Positions 1 through 10,100 of a DNA stretch of 34,432 bases are shown in pieces; position 1 is the stretch's first letter; the number at the start of each line of letters is the position of its first letter. The notes beneath the pieces were generated by a model that saw only the letters and a list, made by a program, of their open reading frames with translations, was not told the origin of the DNA and did not search any database. Made by a program: the position numbers and the translations under genes. The DNA comes from Ignavibacteriae bacterium HGW-Ignavibacteriae-1 (GTDB taxonomy: Bacteria > Bacteroidota > Ignavibacteria > Kapaibacteriales > UBA2268): assembly GCA_002839825.1 (NCBI GenBank), contig PGYU01000007.1, positions 91,165 to 125,596 on the forward strand. The letters are read 5' to 3'.

Positions 1-908
1 TTTGAGTCAGGTTCGAGCTCGTCCAATTGTGCATTTTGCAATTCGGTATAATCATAGAATCCTTTGCCGGATTTTCGCCCGTATAATCCTGCCTCGACAT
101 AACGCTTTTGTGTGATTGACGGCTTGTAACGTTGGTCGTAGTAAAACTCGCGGAAAACAGTTTCGGTGACTTTGTAGTTTACGTCGTTTCCGATTAAATC
201 CATCAATTCAAATGGTCCCATACGGAATTTGCCGATTCTTTTCATAGCGTAATCAATTCTGGGTATGTCTGCAATTCCTTCTTCGTAAATGCGGAGTGCT
301 TCTCCATAGAATGAACGAGCGACTTTGTTTACAATAAATCCGGGTGTATCTTTGGCAACTACCGGCACTTTGCCCCATTCTTTCATCAGATTAAATAATA
401 CTTCCTTCACAGAACTGCCGGTCAAGATACCGGGTACAATCTCCACTAATGGCATAAGTGGCGGCGGATTGAAAAAATGCAATCCAATGACTCTTTGTGG
501 GATTCGACAAGCAGCTGCTATCGAAGTAATCGAAAGCGACGATGTGTTCGTTGCCAAAAAGCAGTTCTCATTCACTAAATCCTCAAGATTAGCAAAAAGC
601 TCTTTTTTGACTTCCAAATCTTCCACAATCGCTTCAATTATCAATCCCATCGAAGCCAAATCATTGATAGAGTTTGTGAAAGTAACTCGCGAAAGAATAT
701 TTTCACCGTCTCTTTGGTCAATTTTTTGCTTATTGACCAATCTGTTGATTACATTGGTCAAATTTTCGTGTGAGCGATTCAATTGCTCTTTTTGTTGGTC
801 AAAAATGACGACTCTATGACCGAAAGTAGCAGCAACTTGGGCAATTCCCGTGCCCATAGTTCCGGCACCAATTATGCCGATTGCAACGTGTTTGTTAAAA
901 TTTATCAT
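1..908 (-). CDS. paaH: 3-hydroxyacyl-CoA dehydrogenase, PaaH/FadB-type (3' end cut by window edge)
   Basis: NAD-dependent oxidation of 3-hydroxyacyl-CoA to 3-ketoacyl-CoA in fatty acid or phenylacetate-type beta-oxidation. I translated the minus strand directly. The reading frame is open from 908 to the left edge, so the stop lies outside the window. Visible: N-terminal Rossmann motif GIIGAGTMG (residues 11-19), the HFFNPP motif at 144-149 that carries the catalytic histidine in this family, and a C-terminal GRKSGKGFYDY stretch that normally lies close to the end, so only a few residues should be missing. Start chosen at ATG 906-908 because GGAGG lies just upstream; an in-frame ATG at 921-923 would overlap that GGAGG. 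It begins 16 bp after the upstream paaG-like gene, so the two are probably one operon. The substrate (phenylacetate branch or general acyl-CoA) cannot be decided from this window. Confidence 0.93.
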   Translation of the reverse strand, partial: MINFNKHVAIGIIGAGTMGTGIAQVAATFGHRVVIFDQQKEQLNRSHENLTNVINRLVNKQKIDQRDGENILSRVTFTNSINDLASMGLIIEAIVEDLEVKKELFANLEDLVNENCFLATNTSSLSITSIAAACRIPQRVIGLHFFNPPPLMPLVEIVPGILTGSSVKEVLFNLMKEWGKVPVVAKDTPGFIVNKVARSFYGEALRIYEEGIADIPRIDYAMKRIGKFRMGPFELMDLIGNDVNYKVTETVFREFYYDQRYKPSITQKRYVEAGLYGRKSGKGFYDYTELQNAQLDELEPDS

Positions 909-924
909 GCTATAGTCCTCCATA

Positions 925-1704
925 TTACATGCCCTTGTAAATAGGTTTGCGTTTTTCTAAAAATGCACTGACCCCTTCTTTGTAATCGTCGGAGTTTGAT
1001 GCAATGTTTTGTAATTTCATTTCCTCTTCGAGTTGAGTTGCCAAGTCATTATCTATTGTTGTATTCAACAAATGCTTTGTCAAAGCCAATCCTTTCGTGG
1101 GTCTATCAGCCAAATGATTCGCCATCGCTTCTGTTTCTGCAGCAAATTCCTCTGCCGGAAAAGTCTTGTAAATCATTCCCATTTCCTCTGCTGATTTGGC
1201 ATCTACTTTCTCGGCAAGAAACATCAGTGCCGATGCCTTTGCCATACCAATTAAGCGTGGCAAAAAGTATGTTCCGCCGCTATCGGGAACGAGCCCAATA
1301 TTTGAAAAAGATTGGATAAATGAGGCTTTGTCGGATGCAATGACAATATCGCAAGCAAGTGCAATATTGGCTCCGGCGCCGGCTGCAATACCATTAACAG
1401 CAGCAATAACAGGCTTAGGGATATTGCGGATTAATGTGATAATCGGATTGTATTGCCTGATGATAATGTCGGTCACTTCGTATTTACCGCTAATTGCTTC
1501 TTCCAAATCCTGCCCTGCTGAAAAAGCTCTTCCTTCGCCTGTGATTACTATACATCTTACTTGTATATCTTCAGTTGCTGAATGGAGTGCCTCTTGAACT
1601 TCGAGAGACATCTCACGGTTGAAACTGTTCAACACATCGGGTCGATTCAAAGTTATATATGCAACTTTGTCCTTTATATCATATTTGATAAGCTTATAAT
1701 CCAC
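925..1704 (-). CDS. paaG: enoyl-CoA hydratase/isomerase, PaaG-like
   Basis: Crotonase-fold enzyme of 259 residues. It closely resembles E. coli PaaG (1,2-epoxyphenylacetyl-CoA isomerase) as I remember it: TLNRPDVLNSFN near residue 18, FSAGQDL at 61-67 and NGIAAGAGANIAL at 104-116 forming the oxyanion hole, IGLVPDSGGT at 136-145 with an acidic residue (D141) at the PaaG catalytic aspartate position, and the C-terminal EGVSAFLEKRKP typical of the family. It acts on CoA thioesters in the cytoplasm. The PaaH-like gene follows 16 bp downstream, the usual pairing for phenylacetyl-CoA or general beta-oxidation. A generic short-chain enoyl-CoA hydratase is the alternative, and without the ring-opening and epoxidase genes the pathway remains inference. 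Confidence 0.9.
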   Translation of the reverse strand: MDYKLIKYDIKDKVAYITLNRPDVLNSFNREMSLEVQEALHSATEDIQVRCIVITGEGRAFSAGQDLEEAISGKYEVTDIIIRQYNPIITLIRNIPKPVIAAVNGIAAGAGANIALACDIVIASDKASFIQSFSNIGLVPDSGGTYFLPRLIGMAKASALMFLAEKVDAKSAEEMGMIYKTFPAEEFAAETEAMANHLADRPTKGLALTKHLLNTTIDNDLATQLEEEMKLQNIASNSDDYKEGVSAFLEKRKPIYKGM

Positions 1705-2008
1705 TTTTTATCCTCTTTGTTTTATCTATTTGACGAAAATATCACATCAAAGTTATTTTTTACTTGCATTTTATTGTAAATTTATTACTTTTACAGTCAG
1801 AACAATTTGTTAAATGCAATAATAGTATGCAATAAGTGTCTTTTGAACAATTATTAATGACTCTTTGAAACAAATCTAAAAAATTGATTTCGGCTTTTTT
1901 ATACCCAAATTTGAATGTTATCACCCAAGCGAAGCACATTTTCCAAAACTTAATCAACAAATCATGAATATTATTAATACTAATATCTAACAATAAAATA
2001 GGATTTCT
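1705..2008. other. AT-rich divergent intergenic region between paaG and rho
   Basis: About 300 bp separating two divergent transcription units, so it should hold a promoter for each. It is AT-rich and I see no convincing hairpin terminator, tRNA or conserved small ORF. The only open frames here are short antisense products without homology. Its length on the rho side could allow a long leader; rho leaders are autoregulated in some bacteria, but nothing in this sequence demonstrates it. Confidence 0.5.
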
Positions 2009-3364
2009 ATGGCTAGAACAGCTGCAAAGAACGACATTCCGGAACCGGTCGAAGTACCAACGGCAGTCGAACCGGAACACTCTCCGACAGCATTAATTGA
2101 CATTAATGAAATGAAGGGCAAAAAGATTGCCGAACTGACATTGATGGCTAAATCACTCGGCATTAGCGATTTTGCCGACTTACGTAAGCAGGAACTTATC
2201 CTGAAAATCGTTGAAGCTCGTACAGTACAAGCTCAAAAAGAAGTGCCGCTGGAAGGACTTATCACAAGTGGTGGCGTTTTGGAAGTGCTAAGCGAAGGAT
2301 ACGGATTTTTACGTTCCGTCAATTACAATTACTTGCAATCTCCCGATGATATTTATGTGTCGCCATCGCAAATCAAGAGATTCAGTCTCAAGACCGGCGA
2401 TACTGTCAAAGGGCAAGTTCGCCCGCCAAAAGAAGGCGAAAGATTTTACGCTTTGCTCAAAGTTGAATCAGTCAACTTTACAGAGCCCGAAAAAAACCGC
2501 GAACGAATATTGTTCGACAACCTCACACCACTTTATCCCGACGACAAATTCAAATTGGAAAAGCTACCAAGCGATTATTCAATTAGAGTTCTTGATTTGT
2601 TAAGCCCGATTGGCAAGGGTCAAAGAGGTTTGATTGTTTCGCCTCCGAAATCGGGTAAAACGATATTGTTGCAACAAATCGCAAACAGTATCGCATATAA
2701 TCACCCCGAAGCTGTTTTAATCGTGTTGTTGATTGATGAACGCCCTGAAGAAGTGACCGATATGGAGCGCTCTGTGAAAGCAGAAGTCGTATCCTCTACT
2801 TTCGACGAACCACCTGACCGTCACGTCCAAGTGGCTGATATGGTCTTGGAAAAAGCAAAAAGACTCGTCGAAGCAAAGCAAGATGTTGTGATTTTGTTAG
2901 ATTCAATCACTCGTTTGGCTCGTGCACACAATACGGTTGTTCCTCACTCAGGCAAAATTCTTTCCGGTGGTGTTGATGCAAACGCGCTTCACAAACCAAA
3001 AAGATTTTTCGGTGCTGCAAGAAACATCGAAGAAGGCGGCTCGCTAACAATTATTGCAACAGCACTAATCGAAACAGGCAGCCGTATGGACGAAGTAATC
3101 TTTGAAGAATTCAAAGGTACGGGCAACATGGAATTAGTTCTCGACCGCAAACTTGCCGACCGTAGAATTTATCCGGCTATTGACGTGAATCGCTCCGGCA
3201 CAAGACGCGAAGAATTGCTCTTCAGCCAAGACGAATTGACAAGAATTTGGATTTTGCGTAAAGTACTCAGCGAAATGCAATCTGTTGACGCTATGGAATT
3301 CCTCTTGAACAGAATGAGAGGAAGACGCACAAACAGAGAATTCTTAATGTCTATGAATAGCTAA
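2009..3364 (+). CDS. rho: transcription termination factor Rho
   Basis: Hexameric RNA-dependent ATPase/translocase that ends transcription. 451 residues, about 30 longer than E. coli Rho because of an acidic/proline-rich N-terminal extension (residues 1-33). Domains: Rho N-terminal helical domain about 35-72, RNA-binding cold-shock fold about 82-155 with the RNP1-like GYGFLR at 97-102, and a RecA-type ATPase with P-loop SPPKSGKT at 211-218, Walker B ILLDSI near 295-300, the Q/R-loop segment around 314-340, and the arginine-finger region near 376-386. All key residues are present. Start ATG 2009 has AGGA about 5 bp upstream. It is monocistronic, bounded downstream by a strong hairpin at 3390-3421. 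Confidence 0.98.
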   Translation: MARTAAKNDIPEPVEVPTAVEPEHSPTALIDINEMKGKKIAELTLMAKSLGISDFADLRKQELILKIVEARTVQAQKEVPLEGLITSGGVLEVLSEGYGFLRSVNYNYLQSPDDIYVSPSQIKRFSLKTGDTVKGQVRPPKEGERFYALLKVESVNFTEPEKNRERILFDNLTPLYPDDKFKLEKLPSDYSIRVLDLLSPIGKGQRGLIVSPPKSGKTILLQQIANSIAYNHPEAVLIVLLIDERPEEVTDMERSVKAEVVSSTFDEPPDRHVQVADMVLEKAKRLVEAKQDVVILLDSITRLARAHNTVVPHSGKILSGGVDANALHKPKRFFGAARNIEEGGSLTIIATALIETGSRMDEVIFEEFKGTGNMELVLDRKLADRRIYPAIDVNRSGTRREELLFSQDELTRIWILRKVLSEMQSVDAMEFLLNRMRGRRTNREFLMSMNS

Positions 3365-3389
3365 AAGCAAATGTGAATTTAAAAATGAA

Positions 3390-3430
3390 AAAGGCTGTCT
3401 CATTTGATTGGGACAGCCTTTCTTGTATTT
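3390..3430. terminator. bidirectional intrinsic terminator between rho and peroxiredoxin
   Basis: Perfect 10-bp stem (3390-3399 with 3412-3421, sequence AAAGGCTGTC and its complement) plus one T-G wobble, and a 10-nt loop. It is followed by a T-rich run on the plus strand; the minus-strand reading gives TTTTTCATTTTT after the stem. It lies 25 bp after rho and 11 bp after the stop of the convergent peroxiredoxin gene, so it can serve both. Confidence 0.9.
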
Positions 3431-3440
3431 TCCGGATGCT

Positions 3441-4091
3441 TTATTCTTTGTTTTTCAAATCGCGATAGCAGAACCACCAATCGTAATTATCGTAGCGGCT
3501 TTGTTTGTACTTAGCCGATTTGATGTCCGATGCAGGTGGAACGATAACTTTATCGCCAATTAGTTCGTTGTTGGGCCAATTTGCAGGCATTGCAACGTGT
3601 TCTTTATCTGCGATTTGAATTGCGCGAACCATGCGGAGCAATTCGTCGAAATTACGACCTAATTCTTGAGGATAGTAAACAATCGCTCTGATTTTGGCTG
3701 TATCGTCAATTATAAACACTGCACGTACAGTATTTGTGCCTTTGCCCGGATGAATGAAACCGAGACTCTTAGAAATATCGCCATTATCGGCGATAATCGG
3801 GAATTCGATGTCAACTTTCAAGTTTTCCAAAATCCAATCATGCCATTTAATATGCGAATAAACTTGGTCTATACTCAATCCGATTAGCTCGCAATTCAAT
3901 TTACGAAACTCGGGGTAGCGATTTTGGAATGCTACAAATTCGGTTGTACAAACGGGAGTAAAATCAGCAGGATGACTGAATAAAATGAACCATTTTCCTG
4001 CAAAATCTTTTGGCAAATTCATCATGCCATGAGTTGTTTTAACTTCCATATCGGGGAATGTATCGCCGATTAGCGGAATTCTGTTTTCCAT
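3441..4091 (-). CDS. peroxiredoxin, Prx6/archaeal-type
   Basis: Thiol peroxidase reducing H2O2 and organic hydroperoxides. 216 residues from the ATG at 4089-4091; a GTG nine bases upstream is in frame but is not preferred because AAGTGG then sits within it. The PxxxTxxC peroxidatic motif reads PADFTPVC with C48, and the family arginine is R123 (TVRAVF). The long C-terminal region ends in DWWFCYRDL (C208), as in archaeal and Thermotoga-type Prx6 enzymes. C67 is a third cysteine. Archaeal relatives often carry two C-terminal cysteines; here only C208 is seen, so resolution may use C208 alone or an external thiol. The adjacent minus-strand hydrolase ends 70 bp upstream; whether they share a transcript is unclear. 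Confidence 0.93.
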   Translation of the reverse strand: MENRIPLIGDTFPDMEVKTTHGMMNLPKDFAGKWFILFSHPADFTPVCTTEFVAFQNRYPEFRKLNCELIGLSIDQVYSHIKWHDWILENLKVDIEFPIIADNGDISKSLGFIHPGKGTNTVRAVFIIDDTAKIRAIVYYPQELGRNFDELLRMVRAIQIADKEHVAMPANWPNNELIGDKVIVPPASDIKSAKYKQSRYDNYDWWFCYRDLKNKE

Positions 4092-4160
4092 AAACACCAC
4101 TTTTCTATTAATTTAAAATATTTTTTAAGACTCAAAATAAATACAGATATGAAGAAGTTT

Positions 4161-4940
4161 TCATAAGTTTGATATTGTATTTAAATTTTTCAAAAAATCG
4201 AGCGCTAAAGGTCGAAATTTTTCTCTCTTTGTAATCATGAAAGTATGCTTCCCTTGGTCGAACATAATCAATTTTGAGTTTGGAATTTGAGGTGCAAGGT
4301 CTGTCATTTTTTGCTCCAAATCTAAAACGATTTTGTCCTTTCGCGATGCTGTTATCAATACATCAGCTGTTATTTTGCTCAAATTACCGTGTACTGCATT
4401 GATTTGTTTTTGGGCGAGATTGAGCAACATTTCATTGTCGAGGTCAACAATACTCTCCCAATCTTCACCGCTCTGGTTGAGCCAGTAGCGTTGCATCAAA
4501 TAATTGGATTTACCTTTGAGACGCCCTTTTACGATGTATTCGGCATCATCTGTAGAAAGCTGCACTCCAAAAAAACTATCGGCGATTAATTTTGAGACAA
4601 GTTCCGGCTTTTGCACTGCCATATTAAGCCCCACAAGAGCACCGCCACTCGTACCGATTACGTTTAATTGACTAACTCCTAACATCTCTGCTAATTCAAT
4701 CGCACAAAGGGCGTTGTAATGCCAGAAATTTTCCTCGAATTTATCAACTCGGTCTGATTTTCCATGTCCGGGATAATCAAAAGCAATAACTCGGAAATGC
4801 TTTGCAAAAAAATCAAAATCTTTATCGAATAATTTTGATGATACTGTATTGCCATGCAATAGCATCAATGCTTCTCCTGTGCCTTGCTCGGCATAATAAA
4901 TATCATGTCCATCAAACTTGAAATAGCTATCTTTTTTCAT
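4161..4940 (-). CDS. alpha/beta-fold hydrolase
   Basis: 259-residue cytoplasmic hydrolase of the BioH/MhpC-like superfamily. The oxyanion HG motif is at LLHGN (27-31), the nucleophile elbow is GTSGG with S98, the acid is probably D202 (SRKDKIV) and the base H232 (GKHTF), so the catalytic triad appears complete. A lid segment spans roughly 125-175. There is no signal peptide. The start codon overlaps the stop of the upstream PlsY-like gene by ATGA (4937-4940), implying translational coupling and the last position of the maf-permease-plsY-hydrolase operon. Substrate unknown; a lipid or acyl ester is a reasonable guess only because of the plsY-like neighbour. Confidence 0.88.
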   Translation of the reverse strand: MKKDSYFKFDGHDIYYAEQGTGEALMLLHGNTVSSKLFDKDFDFFAKHFRVIAFDYPGHGKSDRVDKFEENFWHYNALCAIELAEMLGVSQLNVIGTSGGALVGLNMAVQKPELVSKLIADSFFGVQLSTDDAEYIVKGRLKGKSNYLMQRYWLNQSGEDWESIVDLDNEMLLNLAQKQINAVHGNLSKITADVLITASRKDKIVLDLEQKMTDLAPQIPNSKLIMFDQGKHTFMITKREKFRPLALDFLKNLNTISNL

Positions 4941-5560
4941 GAATTTTCCTCTGCTTTTACATATTCCATCAGTGGTTTAATATGACGAATAAGTATGACT
5001 ATGCAAACCGCAGTGACCAAAATTTTGAATTGCAAGTGGTCGGTAATCGGCATAAAAGCGGCAATATCGAGCAATTTATCGGGCGTTGAGAATACCATAA
5101 TCGGCGTGGCAACAGTCGCAATTGCGTTGGCAATGTGAATATGACGCTTGATTACATAAAAAGCTGTCAACCATAACAAAAGCCATAAAATCACAGGAAT
5201 TGGGTTCAGAACGAGAAAAACTCCGACAGTCGTAGCGAGACCTCTGCCGCCTTTCAATCCCATGAAAATGCTGAAATTATGCCCAATCACAGCCCATAAT
5301 CCGCCGACAGCCATATCAGTATATGTGACATCGGGCAACAAACTGATGAGCAAAACTGCAATTGCGCCTTTGGCAACGTCTGCTAATAGTACGAATATGC
5401 CGATTTTGCGGCTGCCTGTGCTTTCGTAACTGTTCATGGCGCCCATATTTTTAGAGCCTTCGGATGTTATATCAATTCCTTGCAATCTTTTGACTATCAA
5501 GAAAGCAGAGGGAATCGAGCCGATTACAAGTCCTATAAGCATTGCCAGATATAAATTCAT
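4937..5560 (-). CDS. PlsY-like acyl-phosphate:glycerol-3-phosphate acyltransferase, divergent
   Basis: Integral membrane protein of 207 residues with about 5-6 hydrophobic segments and the PlsY frame: GSIPSAFLI at 14-22, a GSKNMGAMN segment at 35-43, and GHNFSIFMGLKGGRGLAT at 93-110. True PlsY makes lysophosphatidate from acyl-phosphate and glycerol-3-phosphate. Motif 2 here is intact, but motif 1 differs (family consensus DIR..GSGNxGATN; here DITSEGSKNMGAMN) and motif 3 (usual RHxxNIxRLxxGxE) is reduced to IRHIKPLMEYVKAEE. Length is normal and the gene is not broken. GAGGG lies about 9 bp before the ATG. It starts 3 bp after the permease gene and overlaps the hydrolase gene. It may be a functional but diverged PlsY or a paralogue with another substrate, so I give no symbol. 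Confidence 0.85.
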   Translation of the reverse strand: MNLYLAMLIGLVIGSIPSAFLIVKRLQGIDITSEGSKNMGAMNSYESTGSRKIGIFVLLADVAKGAIAVLLISLLPDVTYTDMAVGGLWAVIGHNFSIFMGLKGGRGLATTVGVFLVLNPIPVILWLLLWLTAFYVIKRHIHIANAIATVATPIMVFSTPDKLLDIAAFMPITDHLQFKILVTAVCIVILIRHIKPLMEYVKAEENS

Positions 5561-5563
5561 AAA

Positions 5564-6445
5564 TTAGTCCCTCACTTTTAGAAATTTGATTTGCAAATAT
5601 GAAAACACTAAAAGTATAAAAAACAATACAAAAGCAATCGCCGAGGCATATCCCATCATATCGGTTTTTTCGAATGCATTTACGAAAACTAAATACACCA
5701 GCGTTGTAGTCGAATCGAGCGGTCCACCCTTTGTCATCACAAATATTTCGATGAATACTTGGAAAGATTTAATGGTGTTGATTACCAGCACAAATAGCAA
5801 AGTCGGCTTAATCAATGGCAGCGTGATATAGAAAAACTGCTGCACTGGGCTTGCACCATTCAGTTTTGCGGAATCATACAAATCTTCGGAAATTGTTTGC
5901 ATTCCGGCGAGAAACAAAATCATATAATAACCGATGGAAATCCACACGTCCATTGCCATAATCGAAAGCAATGCCGTAGATGTATCGAGCAACCACCCGC
6001 GCTCGGGAAATGGCATCCCAAACATTGAAAGTATGTTGTTGATATATCCATCTCTTGCGTAAAGATTTGTAAAAATTAGCGAAATCACAACTAATGATGT
6101 CACTGTCGGCAGAAAATATGATGCTCGGAAAAACTCTTTAAATCTAATCAGTTTATTATTCAAAATAGAAGCAAGAATCAGTGCAATCGCCGTCGTAACA
6201 GGAACTGTTCCTAAAGTGAATATCGCAGTATTTTGGAGTGCCACCCAAAATACCGAATCGCCAAACAAATTTTCATAATTTGCTAAACCAACGAAAGTCG
6301 CTGTGTTGGTGAGTGTTTTGTAATCAGTCAAGCTGATGTAAATCGCGTAAAAAAGTGGATACAACCAAAATACTGCCAATACTATAATCCAAGGCATAAG
6401 TAGAGTCAATGTATTTGCATTGTCGCGAACTCTATGATTGAGCAT
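5564..6445 (-). CDS. ABC transporter permease, carbohydrate-uptake (MalF/UgpA) type
   Basis: Inner-membrane permease of 293 residues with six predicted membrane segments and the EAA loop (EDLYDSAKLNGASPVQQFFY, followed by ITLPLIKP) at about 190-218, the contact site for the ATPase. Sequence type is the CUT1 family that imports sugars or glycerol-3-phosphate diesters. Start ATG 6443-6445 is preferred over the GTG at 6451 because GGGGTG sits 4 bp upstream. It overlaps the end of maf by 14 bp and ends 3 bp before plsY. No second permease, ATPase or binding protein is in the window, so the rest of the transporter must be elsewhere. Confidence 0.92.
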   Translation of the reverse strand: MLNHRVRDNANTLTLLMPWIIVLAVFWLYPLFYAIYISLTDYKTLTNTATFVGLANYENLFGDSVFWVALQNTAIFTLGTVPVTTAIALILASILNNKLIRFKEFFRASYFLPTVTSLVVISLIFTNLYARDGYINNILSMFGMPFPERGWLLDTSTALLSIMAMDVWISIGYYMILFLAGMQTISEDLYDSAKLNGASPVQQFFYITLPLIKPTLLFVLVINTIKSFQVFIEIFVMTKGGPLDSTTTLVYLVFVNAFEKTDMMGYASAIAFVLFFILLVFSYLQIKFLKVRD

Positions 6446-7049
6446 TTTCACCCCGAAAGCGTTTGAGCATCATATAGAGCAACTGAACAGGAAGCCCGAC
6501 AATATTATAATAGCACCCGTTGATATGGCTTACGAATAAGGCACCGAAATCATCTTGAATTCCGTATGCTCCGGCTTTGTCCATAGGCGAGCCACCTTCA
6601 ATATAGAGCCAAATTTCTTCGTCCGACAACTCGCGAAAAGTCACCTCAGTAGTTTGGAAATCGGTTATCCAATTCTGCGAGACAGATTCAACGATTGATA
6701 ATCCGGTATAAACTTTATGCGTATTTCCGGATAAAATCTTCAAAATTCGGTAGGCATCTTCGGGGTCAGTAGGTTTGTTCAATATCATACCATCAATTAC
6801 CACAATCGTGTCTGCCCCGATTACAAGTGCAGGCGTGCTGATTCCTCCGGCAATATCATCCGCTTTGGACCACGCTAGGTGAATGCAATAAGCTTCGGGA
6901 GGAATGTCTGTATCAATATCTTCGTCAATATCCGAAAATTTTGTAGTGAATTCTAAGCCCACCATCGAAAGCAATTTTTGGCGTCTCGGCGACCGAGATG
7001 CTAAAATAATCGGGACATCTATGTTCAAAATTTGATTTATCGTTTTCAT
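6432..7049 (-). CDS. maf: Maf-family nucleotide pyrophosphatase
   Basis: 205-residue cytoplasmic enzyme that hydrolyses non-canonical or dTTP/UTP-type nucleotides to monophosphates and PPi. Signature ILASRSPRRQKLL at 15-27 and the catalytic GADT at 78-81 (D80), followed by LNKPTDPEDAYRIL (90-103) and GNTHKVYTG (108-116), all typical of Maf. Start ATG 7049 has only a weak ribosome-binding site. It is the first gene of a minus-strand operon (maf, permease, plsY-like, hydrolase) and is divergent from the alpha-2-macroglobulin gene across 110 bp. Confidence 0.95.
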   Translation of the reverse strand: MKTINQILNIDVPIILASRSPRRQKLLSMVGLEFTTKFSDIDEDIDTDIPPEAYCIHLAWSKADDIAGGISTPALVIGADTIVVIDGMILNKPTDPEDAYRILKILSGNTHKVYTGLSIVESVSQNWITDFQTTEVTFRELSDEEIWLYIEGGSPMDKAGAYGIQDDFGALFVSHINGCYYNIVGLPVQLLYMMLKRFRGENAQS

Positions 7050-7159
7050 ATTTTCGTAAATTGTATTAAGTTTGATTACAAAATAATACAGTTATTTGCA
7101 AAAATTCAAAAATTTTGGTTTTTTCTTAAAATTCATATCATCATCGTAGGGAGCCAAAT

Positions 7160-10100
7160 ATGTCGAAATTAATTTATTTTATCTTAATTGTTGTGTTGAT
7201 TTCATGTTCATCATCAGACAGAATCAACGTCTCCAAGTATAACTTCCAAGACCAAGGCGAACTTCTCGATTTGAATTATTTGCTTTTTGAATTCGATAAA
7301 ATTATGATTCCCACCGATAGAATAGGGAAAACTCCAAAAGAACTCCCGTTTAAGGTTTATCCCAATACAAGAGGCAATGTTTATTGGAAAAGCAACAACA
7401 CGCTAATTTTTTATCCATACGGCGGATTTAAAGCCAATACTGACTATATAATCGAATTCACGGATAATTTGACTGAATATATGCCGGTCAAATCGCAAAT
7501 GCCGTCGAAGAAAATTTATCGCTTCCATACTACTTATACTGACATCAAGTCTGTAAGTACGAATTGGCACAAGGCAAACGAAAACGCTCCTACATTTTTG
7601 GTTTGTGATATTCAATTCAATACCGAAGCGATTTTTTATGATGTGAAAAAAGTGAGCACTGTCAAAATCAACGGCAAAGAATTTAATATCAGTTCTGCTC
7701 GTTGGCAGCGGAGCGACTTTCTAAAGATGCAAATCGCGATTGAAGATGTTTTTGATGTAGAGGGAAAGGAGCTCTCGATTGAAATTCCATTTGAATTTGA
7801 GCAATCGGACGGCAAAATGAAAACTCGAAAAATGAATTATAATGGCAAGATTCCGTTACTAAGTGCTTTCGGGATGACAGAAATTATCGTGAATAATTCG
7901 ATTGACCAACGCGGATTACTTTTGCGATTCAATCAAACATTGAATAAAAACGCTGATTTGGCAAATCTAATAAATGTCAATCCTCAAATCCCCTACGAAA
8001 TTGAAATTTATGGTAATGAAATATATCTGAACGGCATTTTTGTTCCTGAAACCAATTACGAAGTAACGATTAATCAATCTTTTGAAAGCATTTTCGGAAT
8101 AAAGCTCAAGGCTGAACTGAAGCACACAGTATTTGTACCCGAAATGGAAGCCCAAATTGTGCTGGCAGACCCGTCATCACTATATTTATCATCAAGGGGT
8201 AACAAACAAATTGGAATTAAACTTGCCGGAGTCAATAATTTGCAGGTGAATGTTTTCAAAATTTTCGAGAACAACCTCATCCGTGCATTGATGGGATACC
8301 AAAAAATTGATTATTCAGGTAAATATGACGAAGAAACGGGTAACTGGTACGATGCGGTAAATATCTCGAGCATTGGCACATTGATTACCGAAAGAGGATA
8401 CAACACTTCCGAACTGAAATCTGCCGACAATATCAAATTGCTCGATTTTAATTTCGCCGATGCTACAAATAACAACGGGATTTATTTGCTCGAAATTTTC
8501 GACAAAGATAAGCCTTGGGTGCGACAAGTCATGCAAGTCTCGCTTTCGGACATCGGCATAATTGCAAAAGTTTCGAATGAGCAAATTGCTGTTTATGCTA
8601 ACTCTTTAGTCAACACCGAACCTATTTCAAATGCGACAGTCAAAATAATTTCTAAGAATAACCAAATTGCAGAATCGGCTCGTACAGATGGACGCGGCAT
8701 CGCAATACTCAAAAATGACAGAGCAAAGCAACAGGGATTTAGCCCATCAATTATAAGCGTCGAACACAATGGCGAAACGAATTATTTATTCATCGAATCT
8801 TCAACTTTAGTAAGCAAATCCGGACTCAACGTTACCGCCGGCACCGAAGTCACAGACTATTATTGCTTTATGTACGGCGAGCGCAATTTGTATCGTCCGG
8901 GCGAAACACTCATCATCAATGGAATTGTTCGTAACAAGGATTTGAAGCTCTTAGGCGATTTGACATTGAAGCTCAAAATAATGAATCCATCGTGGCAACT
9001 TTATAAAGAATTTCGTGTGAAATTAAACGAGCAAGGAAATTTTGAAGTTAAAGAGGAGTTGGCTCAGACATTGAAGACGGGCAATTATGAAGTGCTTTTA
9101 GATTTGCCGAACGATGTGAATATTGGAAAATATAGTTTTTCGATTGAAGATTTTGCTCCCGAAAGGCTGAAAATTACTGCAACTACTGACCGAGAAAGCT
9201 ACACGCCACAGCAAGACGTGAATCTGAACATACAAACGGATTATTTGTTTGGTATGCCGGCACAAAATCTAAGCGGAGAAATAAGCTTCGAAACAAATTC
9301 GGGCGATTTCACTTCGGAAAAATTCGAAGATTATGACTTTACGCTCCGAGGCGCCGGACGGGTAAATGATTACAGTTTCCGCCCGATTGTTAGCGATAAC
9401 GCAGGCAATACTAAGGAAATCTTCAAAATTGATGAATTATACCAAAATATGGGACTTATTTATTTGCACATTGGCATAAATATGCAAGATGAAACAGGCT
9501 CCGATAACCGGATTTATTTGGTGCGGAAAATCCACACTCAAAACACTTACGTCGGCATCAATAGTAAAATGGGAGATTGGTTTGAACTAAATCGCCCAAT
9601 AATCACTCCAATTGTCGTTTTGGATAAAGAAGGCGAAGAAAGCGAATCCGAAATTAACATTGATATTTTCAAAATCACCTATAGCACTGCCTTACGTTCA
9701 TCGCGGAATTATGATTATCGCTACGAATCAAACAAAATCGAATCAATTGTGAGTTCCGAAACAATAAAAGCCAAAGGGCAGTATAATCACAAATTTACTC
9801 CTGTCAGCTCCGGTGAATACGAAATCAGAATCCGCCAGAACAATGCTGATGGCTACGTAATGAAAAGATTTTGGGCTTATAGGTATGGATATGCCGAATC
9901 TGCGGGATTCAACGTTGACAAGGAAGGCAAAGTCATTGTAAGTGCTGATAAGAAAGATTACAAACCCGGCGAAACTGCAAAGCTATTATTCAAAACTCCT
10001 TTTGACGGAAAATTATTCGTAAGTATCGAGCGCGAGGGAGTTCTGGAGCATTTTGTACTTCGCACGAATGATAATTCAGCATCACTGAATATTCCAATCA

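Noticed and set aside
325-819. 164-residue plus-strand open frame
   Set aside because: It runs antisense to the clear PaaH coding sequence and has no recognisable motif.
4101-4160. AT palindrome (TTAAAAAATATTTTAA) before the peroxiredoxin gene
   Set aside because: Pure AT symmetry is expected in such a region and there is no GC stem; it could be part of a promoter but cannot be supported.
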